Origin: JACDET01 sp038253825
GTDB lineage: Bacteria > Patescibacteriota > Microgenomatia > Levybacterales > UBA12049
Length of the DNA: 14,127 bases
Assembly: GCA_038253825.1 (NCBI GenBank)
Contig: JBBSGT010000031.1
Span: 1 to 14,127 of the forward strand
Direction of reading: 5' to 3'
In this document: in pieces, positions 1 to 7,821 of the stretch
Layout of the letters: each line of letters begins with the position of its first letter
How positions within the stretch are numbered: position 1 is the first letter of the stretch
Position numbers and translations under genes: made by a program
Notes under the pieces: model-generated
What the model was told of the DNA's origin: nothing
What the model saw: the letters and a program-made list of their open reading frames with translations, nothing else
Database searches by the model: none

Positions 1-99
1 AAGTGTGATAGCTAGAAGAATTGCGAGGATACCGATAACAACAAGCAGTTCGATGAGTGTAAAACCTTTCTCGTTTTTAATAATGTTTCGGACAGTCAT
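1..99 (-). CDS. Type IV pilin (prepilin), N-terminal part only, cut by window edge
   Basis: The ATG is at 97-99 and 33 codons are visible before the window ends. The peptide has a short basic leader, the prepilin peptidase site KG|FTLIE with Glu at +5, and the start of the hydrophobic helix (LLVVIGILAILLAITL). This is the classic class III signal of type IV pilins and pseudopilins: the leader is cut after Gly12 and Phe13 is methylated, and the helix packs in the fibre core. It is the most canonical prepilin here and has its own strong promoter and a longer leader, so it is a good candidate for the major pilin. The C-terminal head is not visible, so the exact subfamily cannot be given. Confidence 0.9.
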   Translation of the reverse strand, partial: MTVRNIIKNEKGFTLIELLVVIGILAILLAITL

Positions 100-110
100 A
101 TCTTTTTTTG

Positions 111-126
111 ATTAAGTTTTCTTAAT
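111..126 (-). repeat. Perfect inverted repeat in the pilin 5' leader
   Basis: ATTAAG and CTTAAT form a perfect 6-bp inverted repeat around a four-base loop, ending 11 bp before the pilin ATG. It could be a weak leader hairpin (an mRNA stabiliser or translational control element) or an operator half-site pair. It is AT-rich, so thermodynamic support is small. Confidence 0.3.
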
Positions 127-136
127 CTGTATTAAT

Positions 137-164
137 ATTAAATAAAATACTCAACTGTTGTCAA
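137..164 (-). promoter_or_regulatory. Sigma70-type promoter of the pilin gene
   Basis: On the minus strand there is a perfect -35 TTGACA (159-164), a 16-bp spacer and a -10 TTTAAT (137-142). An alternative -10, TAATAT, lies at 135-140. The start codon is at 99, so the predicted leader is about 30 nt. That is longer than for the other promoter-proximal genes in this window. It would let the pilin be transcribed independently of the pilus operon upstream. Confidence 0.6.
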
Positions 165-201
165 GAGAGCAAAAAAGAAAATAAACACGAACATATTAGC
201 C

Positions 202-1350
202 TCATTGACCTAGTATAATCGTAATATCAACGATACTATTCTCTTTTTCTTGAACGGTCACATTGGTTCTTAATTGTTTAACTTCATCAAGTACTGTATT
301 TCGTACTGTTTGGCTGACAGTATTTGAGAATGAAACAACGGTACTACTACTACCAATCGAACTTTGGGACTGCATCGTGACACTTTTGAATTTATACAGA
401 TTCATTTTTTCTCGCAACGTTTCCGCGGCAGAAGAATTACTCTGAGTATTTACTATTTGCACTGCTAAGCCATTTGTTTGCAATGCACTCGTTGATGCTA
501 CAAGCGAAGTTGTTGGATTTGTCGTGACAGTAACGGTAGGTTGATTTGCCACCTGCGTCGCTGGAGCTGCTGCCTGAGGTGCAGATGCTGGCTTTTTGGG
601 TGGAGGAGCAGCTTGGCTTTGTAAATAAACAACAACGAGCAAAATAAGAAGAACCGCAAAAACACCAACCAAGGCAAAGAGTCGTATTTTATTTGATGGC
701 TTCTTTGTCTGTAATCGTTCTTGTTCGACTTCATCTACTTCTTCTGTTTCTTGCTTTACAACTGGTTGGTAAACTTGTTGATTGAGCATATCATATTCTC
801 TAACAGTACTTACTTTTTGCAGAACTGCATTTACCATGGTACTATCCATAACCGGACGATTACTAAGCCCAGGGAGCACAATTAATCCAGGCAAGACACT
901 ACTGACGCTAAAACCAAGTTGTTCAAAAGAAACTGCTATCGTTTCAAAGAAATCTTTATTGGTTGCGCACACTCGGATACCATTTTTCATTGGAATAGTT
1001 TTGCTAACCACATTGTCAAAAGGTACGTGTTCGATAAATTCATCAGCTTGTTTTTGGATTATTTGTTTAGCAACTTCTGCAGAAGCTGCGGATGGTTTTG
1101 TCTGAGTCGGTGGGGCAAAATCTTTGATGAAGTAGGCATTGTCTGCAAGAACATAAATAAGATTACAAGGAGCTATTCTGCCCGCGGTAACAAACGTCTT
1201 TATCTTATTTTCTAAAACTTCGATACTGATGATATCGAGGTCTCGTATGAAATCCGGTCCAAAACGCAATTCCAGAACATTCCCCAGCAAAGGAGAATAC
1301 AACTGCAATTTATCTTTTTGTAAATAAACAACTCCTGTTTTAAGTGCCAT
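202..1350 (-). CDS. PilM/GspL-like protein with one membrane segment and a LytR_C-like C-terminal domain
   Basis: A 382-residue protein. Residues 1-160 read like a divergent PilM/GspL pseudo-actin fold: a VVYLQKDKLQLY-like opening strand, NLIYVLADNAYFIKDF near 63-78, and FEQLGFSVSSVLPG at 142-155. Residues 160-220 are a charged linker. Residues 224-243 are a clear transmembrane segment with positive residues before it, so the N-terminal part should be cytoplasmic. A Pro/Ala/Thr-rich linker (248-285) leads to 294-382, which resembles a LytR_C domain (VQIVN near the start, VDITIILG at the end). It is the last gene of the pilus operon and starts in a TAATG overlap with the gene upstream; GGAAG lies about 10 nt before the ATG. 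A role linking the cytoplasmic pilus machinery to the envelope is inferred. The PilM-like assignment is tentative and no ATP-binding motif is obvious. Confidence 0.75.
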   Translation of the reverse strand: MALKTGVVYLQKDKLQLYSPLLGNVLELRFGPDFIRDLDIISIEVLENKIKTFVTAGRIAPCNLIYVLADNAYFIKDFAPPTQTKPSAASAEVAKQIIQKQADEFIEHVPFDNVVSKTIPMKNGIRVCATNKDFFETIAVSFEQLGFSVSSVLPGLIVLPGLSNRPVMDSTMVNAVLQKVSTVREYDMLNQQVYQPVVKQETEEVDEVEQERLQTKKPSNKIRLFALVGVFAVLLILLVVVYLQSQAAPPPKKPASAPQAAAPATQVANQPTVTVTTNPTTSLVASTSALQTNGLAVQIVNTQSNSSAAETLREKMNLYKFKSVTMQSQSSIGSSSTVVSFSNTVSQTVRNTVLDEVKQLRTNVTVQEKENSIVDITIILGQ

Positions 1351-1766
1351 TATTGGTAAACTTCCTTTCTTGATGTTACTTGTAACAAATTATTTTGATA
1401 TGTCGCAGATACTTGTATTTCCCTCGTAAAAACACCTAATTGTCCTTTTGACATAATAATATAGGGATCACTTGCTGTGCCGCTTCCATTTTTGATAATA
1501 GTTGCACTGCCGCTTCCTACATTTAACGTCTCACCGCTGTAATTGGTTGGATCACGCAGCAATCGGATTAATCCATCATCTGCGCCGCTCTGTGCAATTT
1601 CATATGCTATTTCCCCTTGCTGCTGTTTGGTTCCACTCAGCGAATTCACCAAAATCATCACCACTGCTGCGGATGTGGCAGTAATGCCGATTATGGTAAA
1701 AAAGAGCAAAGTAATTAATGCCTGCCCTCGTGGAATAAATATATTATTTTTCTCTTTTTTTAGCAT
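1350..1766 (-). CDS. PilX/GspK-like minor prepilin lacking Glu+5
   Basis: A 138-residue protein with a basic leader, a possible peptidase site RG|QALIT at Gly14/Gln15 and a hydrophobic helix to about residue 42. The +5 residue is Thr19, not Glu. PilX and GspK family proteins are the usual minor pilins without a canonical Glu5, and they sit at the fibre tip. The helix continues into a QQQGEIAYEIAQSGADDGLIRLLRD stretch, which is read here as the amphipathic helix of a PilX-like protein. The short head has SDPYIIxSxG-like and TREIQVSATY-like strands. The gene lies between the PilW-like gene (37-bp gap) and the PilM-like gene (one-base overlap). The Shine-Dalgarno sequence is weak (AGAG close to the ATG). 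Confidence 0.75.
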   Translation of the reverse strand: MLKKEKNNIFIPRGQALITLLFFTIIGITATSAAVVMILVNSLSGTKQQQGEIAYEIAQSGADDGLIRLLRDPTNYSGETLNVGSGSATIIKNGSGTASDPYIIMSKGQLGVFTREIQVSATYQNNLLQVTSRKEVYQ

Positions 1767-1803
1767 ATCTCTAAAAGTGTGAAATTACAAGTATAAACTA
1801 CCA

Positions 1804-2376
1804 TTAATTATGTCCTGCAAATGTTGATGTAAAGGTTTTTGTTTCATAGCCTGAGCGCTCTTTTGTTCTACTTCTAATAGTGAAACTCACTCTCACTGTA
1901 TCATGACTATCATTTAATCCAATTCTTGTTGCACTAAAACTTGAAATATTGGTGTCGTAACTATTTAATTGAGCTGAAGCTGAACTTTCAGTTAATTGCA
2001 AGTTGCCGTTTCCATCAACACTGTATATGGTATCAGAAAGACTGTTATTTAAATTTAATTGTAAGTAATTCGTTTGGGTACCTGGATCTTTTGGTTGTTT
2101 GATAACAACAGGTGTATTTGCTTGAAAGTCATGTAGTAACTTCCCCAAAAGATATCTTCCATCTTGGTCCACGCTTGCAGTAGCATTTGATTCAAGCTGG
2201 ACATCAACAACTGTAGTAAATACAGAACTCATCACACCCAGAAGAACTGATAAAATCCCTATATAAATTATAAGCTCGATGAGGGTAAAACCTCTCGGAG
2301 TGGAAAAATGAGAAATGAAAGATGAGAAATATTTTTTAAAATGCACCATACTTCCATTATCAACGCATTTTTCCAA
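1804..2376 (-). CDS. PilW/GspJ-like minor prepilin
   Basis: A prepilin with site PRG|FTLIE: Gly29/Phe30 and Glu34 at +5 when counted from the TTG start at 2376. The hydrophobic helix runs to about residue 53. It is followed by a VDQDGRYLLGKLLHDFQ segment typical of PilW/GspJ-like minor pilins, then a beta-rich head ending in a FTSTFAGHN tail. The start is uncertain: TTG at 2376 lies 18 bp after the previous stop, whereas ATG at 2349 (residue 10) is a better codon but its GGAAG is only 1-2 nt away. Either choice keeps the leader basic. The leader contains a purine/pyrimidine heptamer repeat at 2300-2327, just before the cleavage site. It probably acts with its neighbours as a priming tip complex. 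Confidence 0.8.
   Translation of the reverse strand: MEKCVDNGSMVHFKKYFSSFISHFSTPRGFTLIELIIYIGILSVLLGVMSSVFTTVVDVQLESNATASVDQDGRYLLGKLLHDFQANTPVVIKQPKDPGTQTNYLQLNLNNSLSDTIYSVDGNGNLQLTESSASAQLNSYDTNISSFSATRIGLNDSHDTVRVSFTIRSRTKERSGYETKTFTSTFAGHN
2300..2327. repeat. Degenerate heptanucleotide tandem repeat within a prepilin leader
   Basis: On the plus strand four 7-bp units follow each other: GTGGAAA, AATGAGA, AATGAAA, GATGAGA. All bases are purines except the T at the third position of three units and the second position of the first. The tract encodes leader residues immediately before the PRG|FT cleavage site of the PilW-like prepilin. A comparable tract occupies the same place in the GspH-like prepilin at 4900-4927. 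Confidence 0.55.
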
Positions 2377-2394
2377 ACTTTCAACCCACAGCTC

Positions 2395-4425
2395 TTATGG
2401 GGAATAATTGAGGTTTATATCCTGGAAGACAGGGGTTTGTGATGTATCCGGAGAATTAAAATATACTTTATAGCGAAAACATCTTCCTGGATTTTGGTAA
2501 TTGCCTGAAGTTAAAAGAGGAATGAGACCTGTGATTGTAGAACCACTCGGAGTGAAATAACTACTCGTCGTCCCGTCAGGTCCTGCAAAAGCAAATGTCG
2601 CATCAGAGCACGTTCCGCTACTGCCTACTCCAGCGACAGCTGCTTGCATTTTTATTGTCGTTATTGATGGCTGATTGACATCAGCGATAAAACGATTAAA
2701 AGATCTATTGTTTGTTCCCCCATCAACAGAAGTTGGATCAAATGTGGCAGAGACAAAACTACCTGATGAAGAAAATTGTCCTCCGTTGCCTCCCTGAATG
2801 ATTTGGAATTCAGCTGATGCGTTATCAGTAATAATGTATGAGTAGGCATTCCCGTTGCTTTGCAATATAGGAGCAACAGCATTGACACTCGTGACACCTG
2901 AAGGACTCATCCCACCACAGTGGCTTGCGGCACTTGGCGAGGTGATATCAAACACTTCATATTCTTCTCCACCTGAGCCGACCAAAATCGCCCTATTGCC
3001 TGTGACGATCGTAATACCTTTTGGATTCATACCATTAACAGTTGTATAACCCCATATATTATTTGTGTTATTCAAATCAATAATATAAAAGTCTTTCTGA
3101 CCCGCGCTATAACTAGTTACTAAATATGCATATGTCTGGCTACTATTGACATAGACATCAACACCACCCAGTCCATTGCCTACATTGATCGTTTTAGTGA
3201 CAGTCATACTGCTTGGATTTGCGACATTGATAATTTGTAATTGTCCGGTTGTATTTGATGTGGCAACATACGCATTGGTACCTACTACGACAACTCTCTT
3301 TCCCGTTCCTCCCAGGCTTACCGATCCTAGTTGAGACCGCGAACCGGTTTTGGAACTAACATCAAAACTATAAAGAGTACTTCCTCCAGTGGTATACCCC
3401 GTATTGCCTGATACAAAAACACTATTTGCTTTTACACCACTGGCATCAAAATAACCAACGTCTGACAAATTGCTGGCATTGGCAATTCTCACCGTATGAT
3501 TGGGAGGATTATTCTCATTAAAGTAGACATAAGAAGCTGAGTTATCAACATAAATACCATACGCTTTGGCTTCATTATTGAGACTGGGATTGGTCACGAT
3601 AGGAGTGCTATCGTGCGTGATTGTCAAACCGTCGACCGCATCACCTGAAGCATTGCCTCCGGTTGTAGTATATGCAACGTCTTGCGTCGCTGATGAAGTT
3701 GCAGCAATAGACTGTGTCACACCACTTCCCGGCAAATCAAATGTTTTAACCACTGAATTTCCAGGACTGCACCAATTGCCAAATCCGCCACCTGAACCTA
3801 ATTCTACTTCCCCATCTCCCGGTGTCACTGAGGGTACAGTTGCCGCCACGACAACACCAGTTTTGGTACCTGCGTTAAACTGGATTTGCGTGGTTTCAGA
3901 ATACGTCAGATTAGTTGTACGAGTCATATAGCGAGTGGCGCTTACGCTAGCTACTTGAGGTTGCGACCAAGAAATTGTTGCTACTATTTTTTTCGTTGAC
4001 GGATCAAGTGTTCCACCTGATAGGGTAATCGCACCCGAAGTATCACGGTACACATCGCTAATGACAACCTGTTGGGTGAAACCATTGACCGTACCAGCAT
4101 TGGCAGCAAAGATCCACTTATTAGTTGAAATTATCGGATGGAACGTGCCATCAATCGCAAAGGAAGTCCAATTCGAATCTCTTATATTTTGCACCGCATT
4201 TACGGTTTCTTTCAGAAGGGCTGTTGCTTGTTCTCTTTGTTGCTGTTGTGGTCTTCCTTCACGAGAAGCAACCAAACCTGTCAGCAGAGCCGGTAATATA
4301 ATTGCCGCCATACCGATTGCCATCACAAGTTCTACAAGCATCTGTCCACTTTCGGAAGAAGGAAGCGGGCCTGTTTTTATTTTATTATAGAGAGTATTGG
4401 TAAGTTTATTTCTCACTTCTGACAT
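2395..4425 (-). CDS. Large prepilin fused to a beta-propeller-like ectodomain; candidate pilus-tip adhesin
   Basis: A 676-residue protein. Residues 1-27 are a leader; site SG|QMLVE puts Gln28 at +1 and Glu32 at +5, and the hydrophobic helix runs to about 53. Residues 67-180 form a prepilin head with the RDSNW and DPSTKK motifs seen in many CPR prepilins. A Gly/Ser-rich hinge (about 200-220) leads to 280-545, where repeats of the form YVxx(S/N)..LxIIDVxNP suggest LVIVD/YVTN-type propeller blades (examples near 352-357, 395-403, 446-452 and 488-496). Residues 585-676 are a C-terminal beta domain with GPDGTTSSYF, Cys606 and Cys649 (a possible disulfide) and a PVFQDINLNYSP end. By analogy with PilY1, which has a propeller and acts at the pilus tip, an adhesin or tip role is inferred. 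AAGGAGG abuts the ATG with no spacer, so GTG at 4416-4414, 9 nt away, is an alternative start. Confidence 0.8.
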   Translation of the reverse strand: MSEVRNKLTNTLYNKIKTGPLPSSESGQMLVELVMAIGMAAIILPALLTGLVASREGRPQQQQREQATALLKETVNAVQNIRDSNWTSFAIDGTFHPIISTNKWIFAANAGTVNGFTQQVVISDVYRDTSGAITLSGGTLDPSTKKIVATISWSQPQVASVSATRYMTRTTNLTYSETTQIQFNAGTKTGVVVAATVPSVTPGDGEVELGSGGGFGNWCSPGNSVVKTFDLPGSGVTQSIAATSSATQDVAYTTTGGNASGDAVDGLTITHDSTPIVTNPSLNNEAKAYGIYVDNSASYVYFNENNPPNHTVRIANASNLSDVGYFDASGVKANSVFVSGNTGYTTGGSTLYSFDVSSKTGSRSQLGSVSLGGTGKRVVVVGTNAYVATSNTTGQLQIINVANPSSMTVTKTINVGNGLGGVDVYVNSSQTYAYLVTSYSAGQKDFYIIDLNNTNNIWGYTTVNGMNPKGITIVTGNRAILVGSGGEEYEVFDITSPSAASHCGGMSPSGVTSVNAVAPILQSNGNAYSYIITDNASAEFQIIQGGNGGQFSSSGSFVSATFDPTSVDGGTNNRSFNRFIADVNQPSITTIKMQAAVAGVGSSGTCSDATFAFAGPDGTTSSYFTPSGSTITGLIPLLTSGNYQNPGRCFRYKVYFNSPDTSQTPVFQDINLNYSP

Positions 4426-4438
4426 CCTCCTTCAACCT

Positions 4439-4963
4439 TCAATTCACATTTGTTACGACACCATATTTATTAAGCGTAATTACTTTTTGACTATTATCAG
4501 CCGTATCACTGAATGTGATAGTTGCTGAGTTACTTACGTAATTCGTCAATTCACCACTCCCTGTGGCAAAAATAATCTGGGGACTTGGAAAGGTTGAGGA
4601 TATATGGATTGTACTTGGCAAAGAGATAACAAAATTACCAGTTCCATAGGTGTTACGAAAAAGCGTGTACGTAGCAGTATCAAAATGGACTCCGTAGGCA
4701 GACACACTAGCCGTGCCTTCAGTATCACCTACCATCGCTTTTATTTGTTGCTCTTTCATATCCGCAAGGTAACTATTGAGCGTTGCTGACAACTGCGATT
4801 TATGTTGGAATTTGAAGAGATTTACTGTTCCCAATCCGACAAGAATAAAAAAGATGCCTACCACCAAGCTAAGTTCCACAAGGGTATAACCCTTCGGAGG
4901 TGGGAAGTAGAAAGTGGGAGGTAGGAAGTTTTTGTATTTTTTATTAACCTTATTTCTAAACAT
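4439..4963 (-). CDS. GspH/FimT-like minor prepilin
   Basis: A 174-residue prepilin with site PKG|YTLVE (Gly25/Tyr26, Glu30 at +5) and a hydrophobic helix to about residue 48. The helix is followed by LNSYLADMKEQQIKAMVG, a pattern common in GspH/FimT-like minor pilins, and a beta-rich head. A GGGAG sequence 4 nt before the ATG supports the start. The leader contains a heptamer tandem repeat at 4900-4927 that encodes a Pro/Phe/Tyr-rich stretch. The gene lies directly after pilC and 13 bp before the propeller prepilin, as expected for the first minor pilin of a priming complex. Subfamily assignment rests on position and general pattern. Confidence 0.8.
   Translation of the reverse strand: MFRNKVNKKYKNFLPPTFYFPPPKGYTLVELSLVVGIFFILVGLGTVNLFKFQHKSQLSATLNSYLADMKEQQIKAMVGDTEGTASVSAYGVHFDTATYTLFRNTYGTGNFVISLPSTIHISSTFPSPQIIFATGSGELTNYVSNSATITFSDTADNSQKVITLNKYGVVTNVN
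4900..4927. repeat. Heptanucleotide tandem repeat within a prepilin leader
   Basis: On the plus strand four 7-bp units follow each other: GTGGGAA, GTAGAAA, GTGGGAG, GTAGGAA, consensus GTRGRAR. The tract starts at the same distance from the prepilin cleavage codons as the tract at 2300-2327 and is also 28 bp long. It encodes part of the leader that the prepilin peptidase removes. Confidence 0.65.
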
Positions 4964-4990
4964 AGTTCTCCCTTCCTTTTCTGACTTTCG

Positions 4991-6070
4991 TTAGTGGGTT
5001 GCCCCGACTTGTCCTATCATTTGGTAAATGGGAGCAATAATTGCCATCATCATACCTCCCACGAGGACACCAACTCCCACAAGCATCAGTGGTTCTATGA
5101 GAGCAGTTACTGTTTTGAGCGTGTTGGAGACTTGATAATCAAGATATTCAGAGACATCCAGCATTGATTTATCGAGAGAACCACTTCTCTCGCCTGCTTC
5201 GATAATTTTGATCATAATTGGTGGAATAATCTTTTTGCTGTCTTTTAAACCTTCTGATAACTTCTTTCCGCTATAGACATAGTTTTTAGCATGCTTAATA
5301 GCATTGGCAATATCTTTTTTGATAACAACATCTTGCGTAAGTTCAAGAGCAACGGTAATTGGTAAGCCGGCAGTAAGAAGCAGATATAAACTCCGCGTAA
5401 AACGCGTTAAATCTATCTGCTGGGTTAATGTTGAGATGACAGGAAGTGCTGTAAGCGCATTGATAAATATTCTCCTGTTTTGTTTGAAGAGATAGACGAC
5501 ACCAGTTATGATAACAGCAAAGCCAATAATAATGGGAATTGTATATGCAAAGAGTGCGTTTGAGAGAAATATCATAATTTTGGTCGGTAGCGGCAAAGTG
5601 ACATTTAACTGAGTAAAAACGATCGCTATCTTTGGCACAACTTCCACCAGAATAACAAGCATCACCAGAAAAAAGACGACAACGATAAAAGCAGGATAAA
5701 TGAGTGCCGATTTTATCTTGTCGTTAAATTCAATATCCTTGCGAATACTTAACCTCAGATCATCAAGAGCAGTATCCAGCGTTCCGGATTCTTCTGCAGA
5801 TTTGATAATGTTGACCGTAACTTTATCAAAGACTTTGGGGAATTTAGCAAAGGTAATATACATATGTTGTCCTTGTCCAAGATCTTGTTTGAGTACTTGC
5901 AAAAGTTTCTGAACACCACCTTTAGAATCTTCCAGGAGAGATTCAACTGTCTCAAGGATCGGTATCCCCGATGAAAGCATCGTATGGAAATTGCTGATCA
6001 ACGCGATTTTATCGTTGGCAGATAAAGAATTATTGTAGGTTATTTGTGTTTTTGCGGTTGGTTTTGCCAT
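4991..6070 (-). CDS. pilC: Type IV pilus inner-membrane platform protein PilC (GspF family)
   Basis: A 359-residue protein with two T2SSF repeats, about 24-146 and 226-346. Each has the family signature ending in an E-SG-LD motif: EESGTLD at 93-99 and ERSGSLD at 294-300. Membrane segments are visible near 126-147, 170-195 and 323-348. PilC/GspF proteins form the platform that couples the rotary ATPase PilB to insertion of pilin subunits into the growing fibre. The length is somewhat shorter than the usual 400 or so residues, mostly at the N-terminus. The ATG follows the pilB stop with one base between them, so translational coupling is likely; no Shine-Dalgarno sequence is evident. Confidence 0.95.
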   Translation of the reverse strand: MAKPTAKTQITYNNSLSANDKIALISNFHTMLSSGIPILETVESLLEDSKGGVQKLLQVLKQDLGQGQHMYITFAKFPKVFDKVTVNIIKSAEESGTLDTALDDLRLSIRKDIEFNDKIKSALIYPAFIVVVFFLVMLVILVEVVPKIAIVFTQLNVTLPLPTKIMIFLSNALFAYTIPIIIGFAVIITGVVYLFKQNRRIFINALTALPVISTLTQQIDLTRFTRSLYLLLTAGLPITVALELTQDVVIKKDIANAIKHAKNYVYSGKKLSEGLKDSKKIIPPIMIKIIEAGERSGSLDKSMLDVSEYLDYQVSNTLKTVTALIEPLMLVGVGVLVGGMMMAIIAPIYQMIGQVGATH

Positions 6071-6071
6071 A

Positions 6072-7757
6072 TTAGAGTGATTCTATCTTGGTGACTCGCA
6101 AGACTTCTTCAATTGTCGTAACCCCACGGATCACCTTACTAAGGCCATCGTCAAGCATGGTATCCATACCGTCCGCTACTGCTTGTTTCACAATTGTATC
6201 TGCATCACTATGTTGATTGATAAGTTTTTTAATATTATTGTTCACTTCTAACACTTCAAAAATACCCAAACGCCCTGAGTAACCGGTATAATGGCAGACT
6301 TCACAACCTTTTCCTTTATAGATTCTGACGTCTCTTTTGACACCAAAATGTTTTTTGATTATTTCTTCAGGAAGATTCTGTAGTAATTGCGCGGTTGTCA
6401 CATCAATAGATCCTTTACACATCTCGCAAATCTGTCGGATCAAACGCTGAGCAATAATGACACTGACTGTCGATGCCACAAGAAAAGGCTCAACATTCAT
6501 ATCGGTCAGACGTGGCAAAGCACCCACAGCATCGTTGGTGTGTAAGGTTGAGAGAACCAAATGGCCGGTCAACGCTGCGTTTACGGCGATACCCGCGGTT
6601 TCTGAGTCCCTGATTTCTCCCACGAGAATAACGTTTGGGTCTTGACGCAGAATTGAACGCAATCCACTAGCAAAGGTTAAATCTGTTTTTTCATTGGTCT
6701 GGATCTGATTAATCCCTTTTAATCGATACTCGACAGGATCTTCAATCGTAGTGATATTTTTCTCACGTGTATTAATGATCTTCAGAACAGAATAAATCGA
6801 TGTCGATTTACCGGATCCAGTGGGACCTGTTGAAAGAATCATACCAAACGATTTTTTGAATGCATTTGTAACTTTTGCCAAATCTTTCTCTGTCATACCT
6901 AAATCCGCAAGTGAGAATTGTCTAAAATGAGAAGCTAAAAGACGCAATACAATCTTTTCTCCATAAAGTATCGGAAGGATAGAGACACGAGTATCCAAAT
7001 TTTCTTCGTCAAGTGCGATACGCAACTTCCCATCTTGGGGTGACATGTGCTCATCTGTTCTTAGATTTGATAAGACTTTGATACGCGTGGCTATTTGCTC
7101 ATGAAGTTTTGAGGGAAGAAAAAGCACATCATGTAAAATTCCATCGACACGAAAACGTACCAGTGTGTCATTTTCTTCCGGTTCAATATGGATATCTGAA
7201 GCACGATCTTGGTAGGCATATTGGATAATGAGTTGCACAATTTTAGCAATCGGCGCTTCAATCGAGGATGTTTTTCCCGCAGTTCTCACTTGCTCAGAAA
7301 CAAGCGAGTCAAAGGTCTTTTGCAAATCCCGTTTGTACAGAAAAAGTTTGTTATAAATATCCCGCTCAGTGGCTAAATATGTGTAGACTTTTTGACCTGT
7401 CTTGCGCGAAATCATTTCAGGAATCAAGACATTTGTCGGATCTGTCATCGCGACCTTGACACCATTCTTATCCCGTGCAAAAGGAATTGCATTGTATTTA
7501 CGGGCTAATCGCTCTGGAATAATGCGAAATGCTTCTTCGGGAATAGAAATTTTCCCCAATACGACGAAAGGAAGCTTCTTTGAATCAGCAATTAACATAC
7601 CTAAATTTTCATCTGTCAAAATATCCTTCTCAATTAGTGCATCAGAAAGTGGAAGGGCTGAATTTTTCGCGTAGATGGTTATTTCGTCGAGTTTCTTTTG
7701 ATCGACAATTTTAACTGAAAGAAGAAGCGCTTTTAATTGATCATCTGTGATTAGCAT
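6072..7757 (-). CDS. pilB: Type IV pilus assembly ATPase PilB (GspE family)
   Basis: A 561-residue cytoplasmic ATPase. An N-terminal MshEN-like region (about 1-140) precedes the catalytic core. Visible motifs are HMSPQDGK (237-244), Walker A GPTGSGKST (311-319), Asp box TTIEDPVE (336-343), Walker B ILVGEIRD (377-384) and His box GHLVLSTLHTND (398-409). Four zinc-binding cysteines are present: C444, C447, C485 and C488. The tetracysteine, the N-terminal domain and the adjacent pilC identify the extension motor and argue against the retraction ATPase PilT, which is shorter. The ATG has no good Shine-Dalgarno sequence. The 64-bp gap to the receiver gene may hold a promoter. Confidence 0.97.
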   Translation of the reverse strand: MLITDDQLKALLLSVKIVDQKKLDEITIYAKNSALPLSDALIEKDILTDENLGMLIADSKKLPFVVLGKISIPEEAFRIIPERLARKYNAIPFARDKNGVKVAMTDPTNVLIPEMISRKTGQKVYTYLATERDIYNKLFLYKRDLQKTFDSLVSEQVRTAGKTSSIEAPIAKIVQLIIQYAYQDRASDIHIEPEENDTLVRFRVDGILHDVLFLPSKLHEQIATRIKVLSNLRTDEHMSPQDGKLRIALDEENLDTRVSILPILYGEKIVLRLLASHFRQFSLADLGMTEKDLAKVTNAFKKSFGMILSTGPTGSGKSTSIYSVLKIINTREKNITTIEDPVEYRLKGINQIQTNEKTDLTFASGLRSILRQDPNVILVGEIRDSETAGIAVNAALTGHLVLSTLHTNDAVGALPRLTDMNVEPFLVASTVSVIIAQRLIRQICEMCKGSIDVTTAQLLQNLPEEIIKKHFGVKRDVRIYKGKGCEVCHYTGYSGRLGIFEVLEVNNNIKKLINQHSDADTIVKQAVADGMDTMLDDGLSKVIRGVTTIEEVLRVTKIESL

Positions 7758-7784
7758 AAGGCAGAATATTTTATACTCTTTATA

Positions 7785-7814
7785 ATTATCGTACAGAATG
7801 AAGAAAGATTACAA
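7785..7814 (-). promoter_or_regulatory. Possible internal promoter before pilB
   Basis: On the minus strand TTGTAA (7809-7814), an 18-bp spacer and GATAAT (7785-7790) lie in the only sizeable gap of the pilus operon. AT-rich sequence closer to the ATG offers competing -10 boxes (TATAAA). This would allow the structural genes to be expressed separately from the Hpt/receiver pair. The match is moderate. Confidence 0.35.
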
Positions 7815-7821
7815 TACCCTT

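Noticed and set aside
3566..3931. Plus-strand 121-codon frame opposite the propeller prepilin
   Set aside because: It is a shadow of the low-complexity Thr/Gly/Ser-rich coding strand, with no start signal and no motif.
6072..7757. Retraction ATPase PilT
   Set aside because: The N-terminal extension, length and tetracysteine motif identify PilB.
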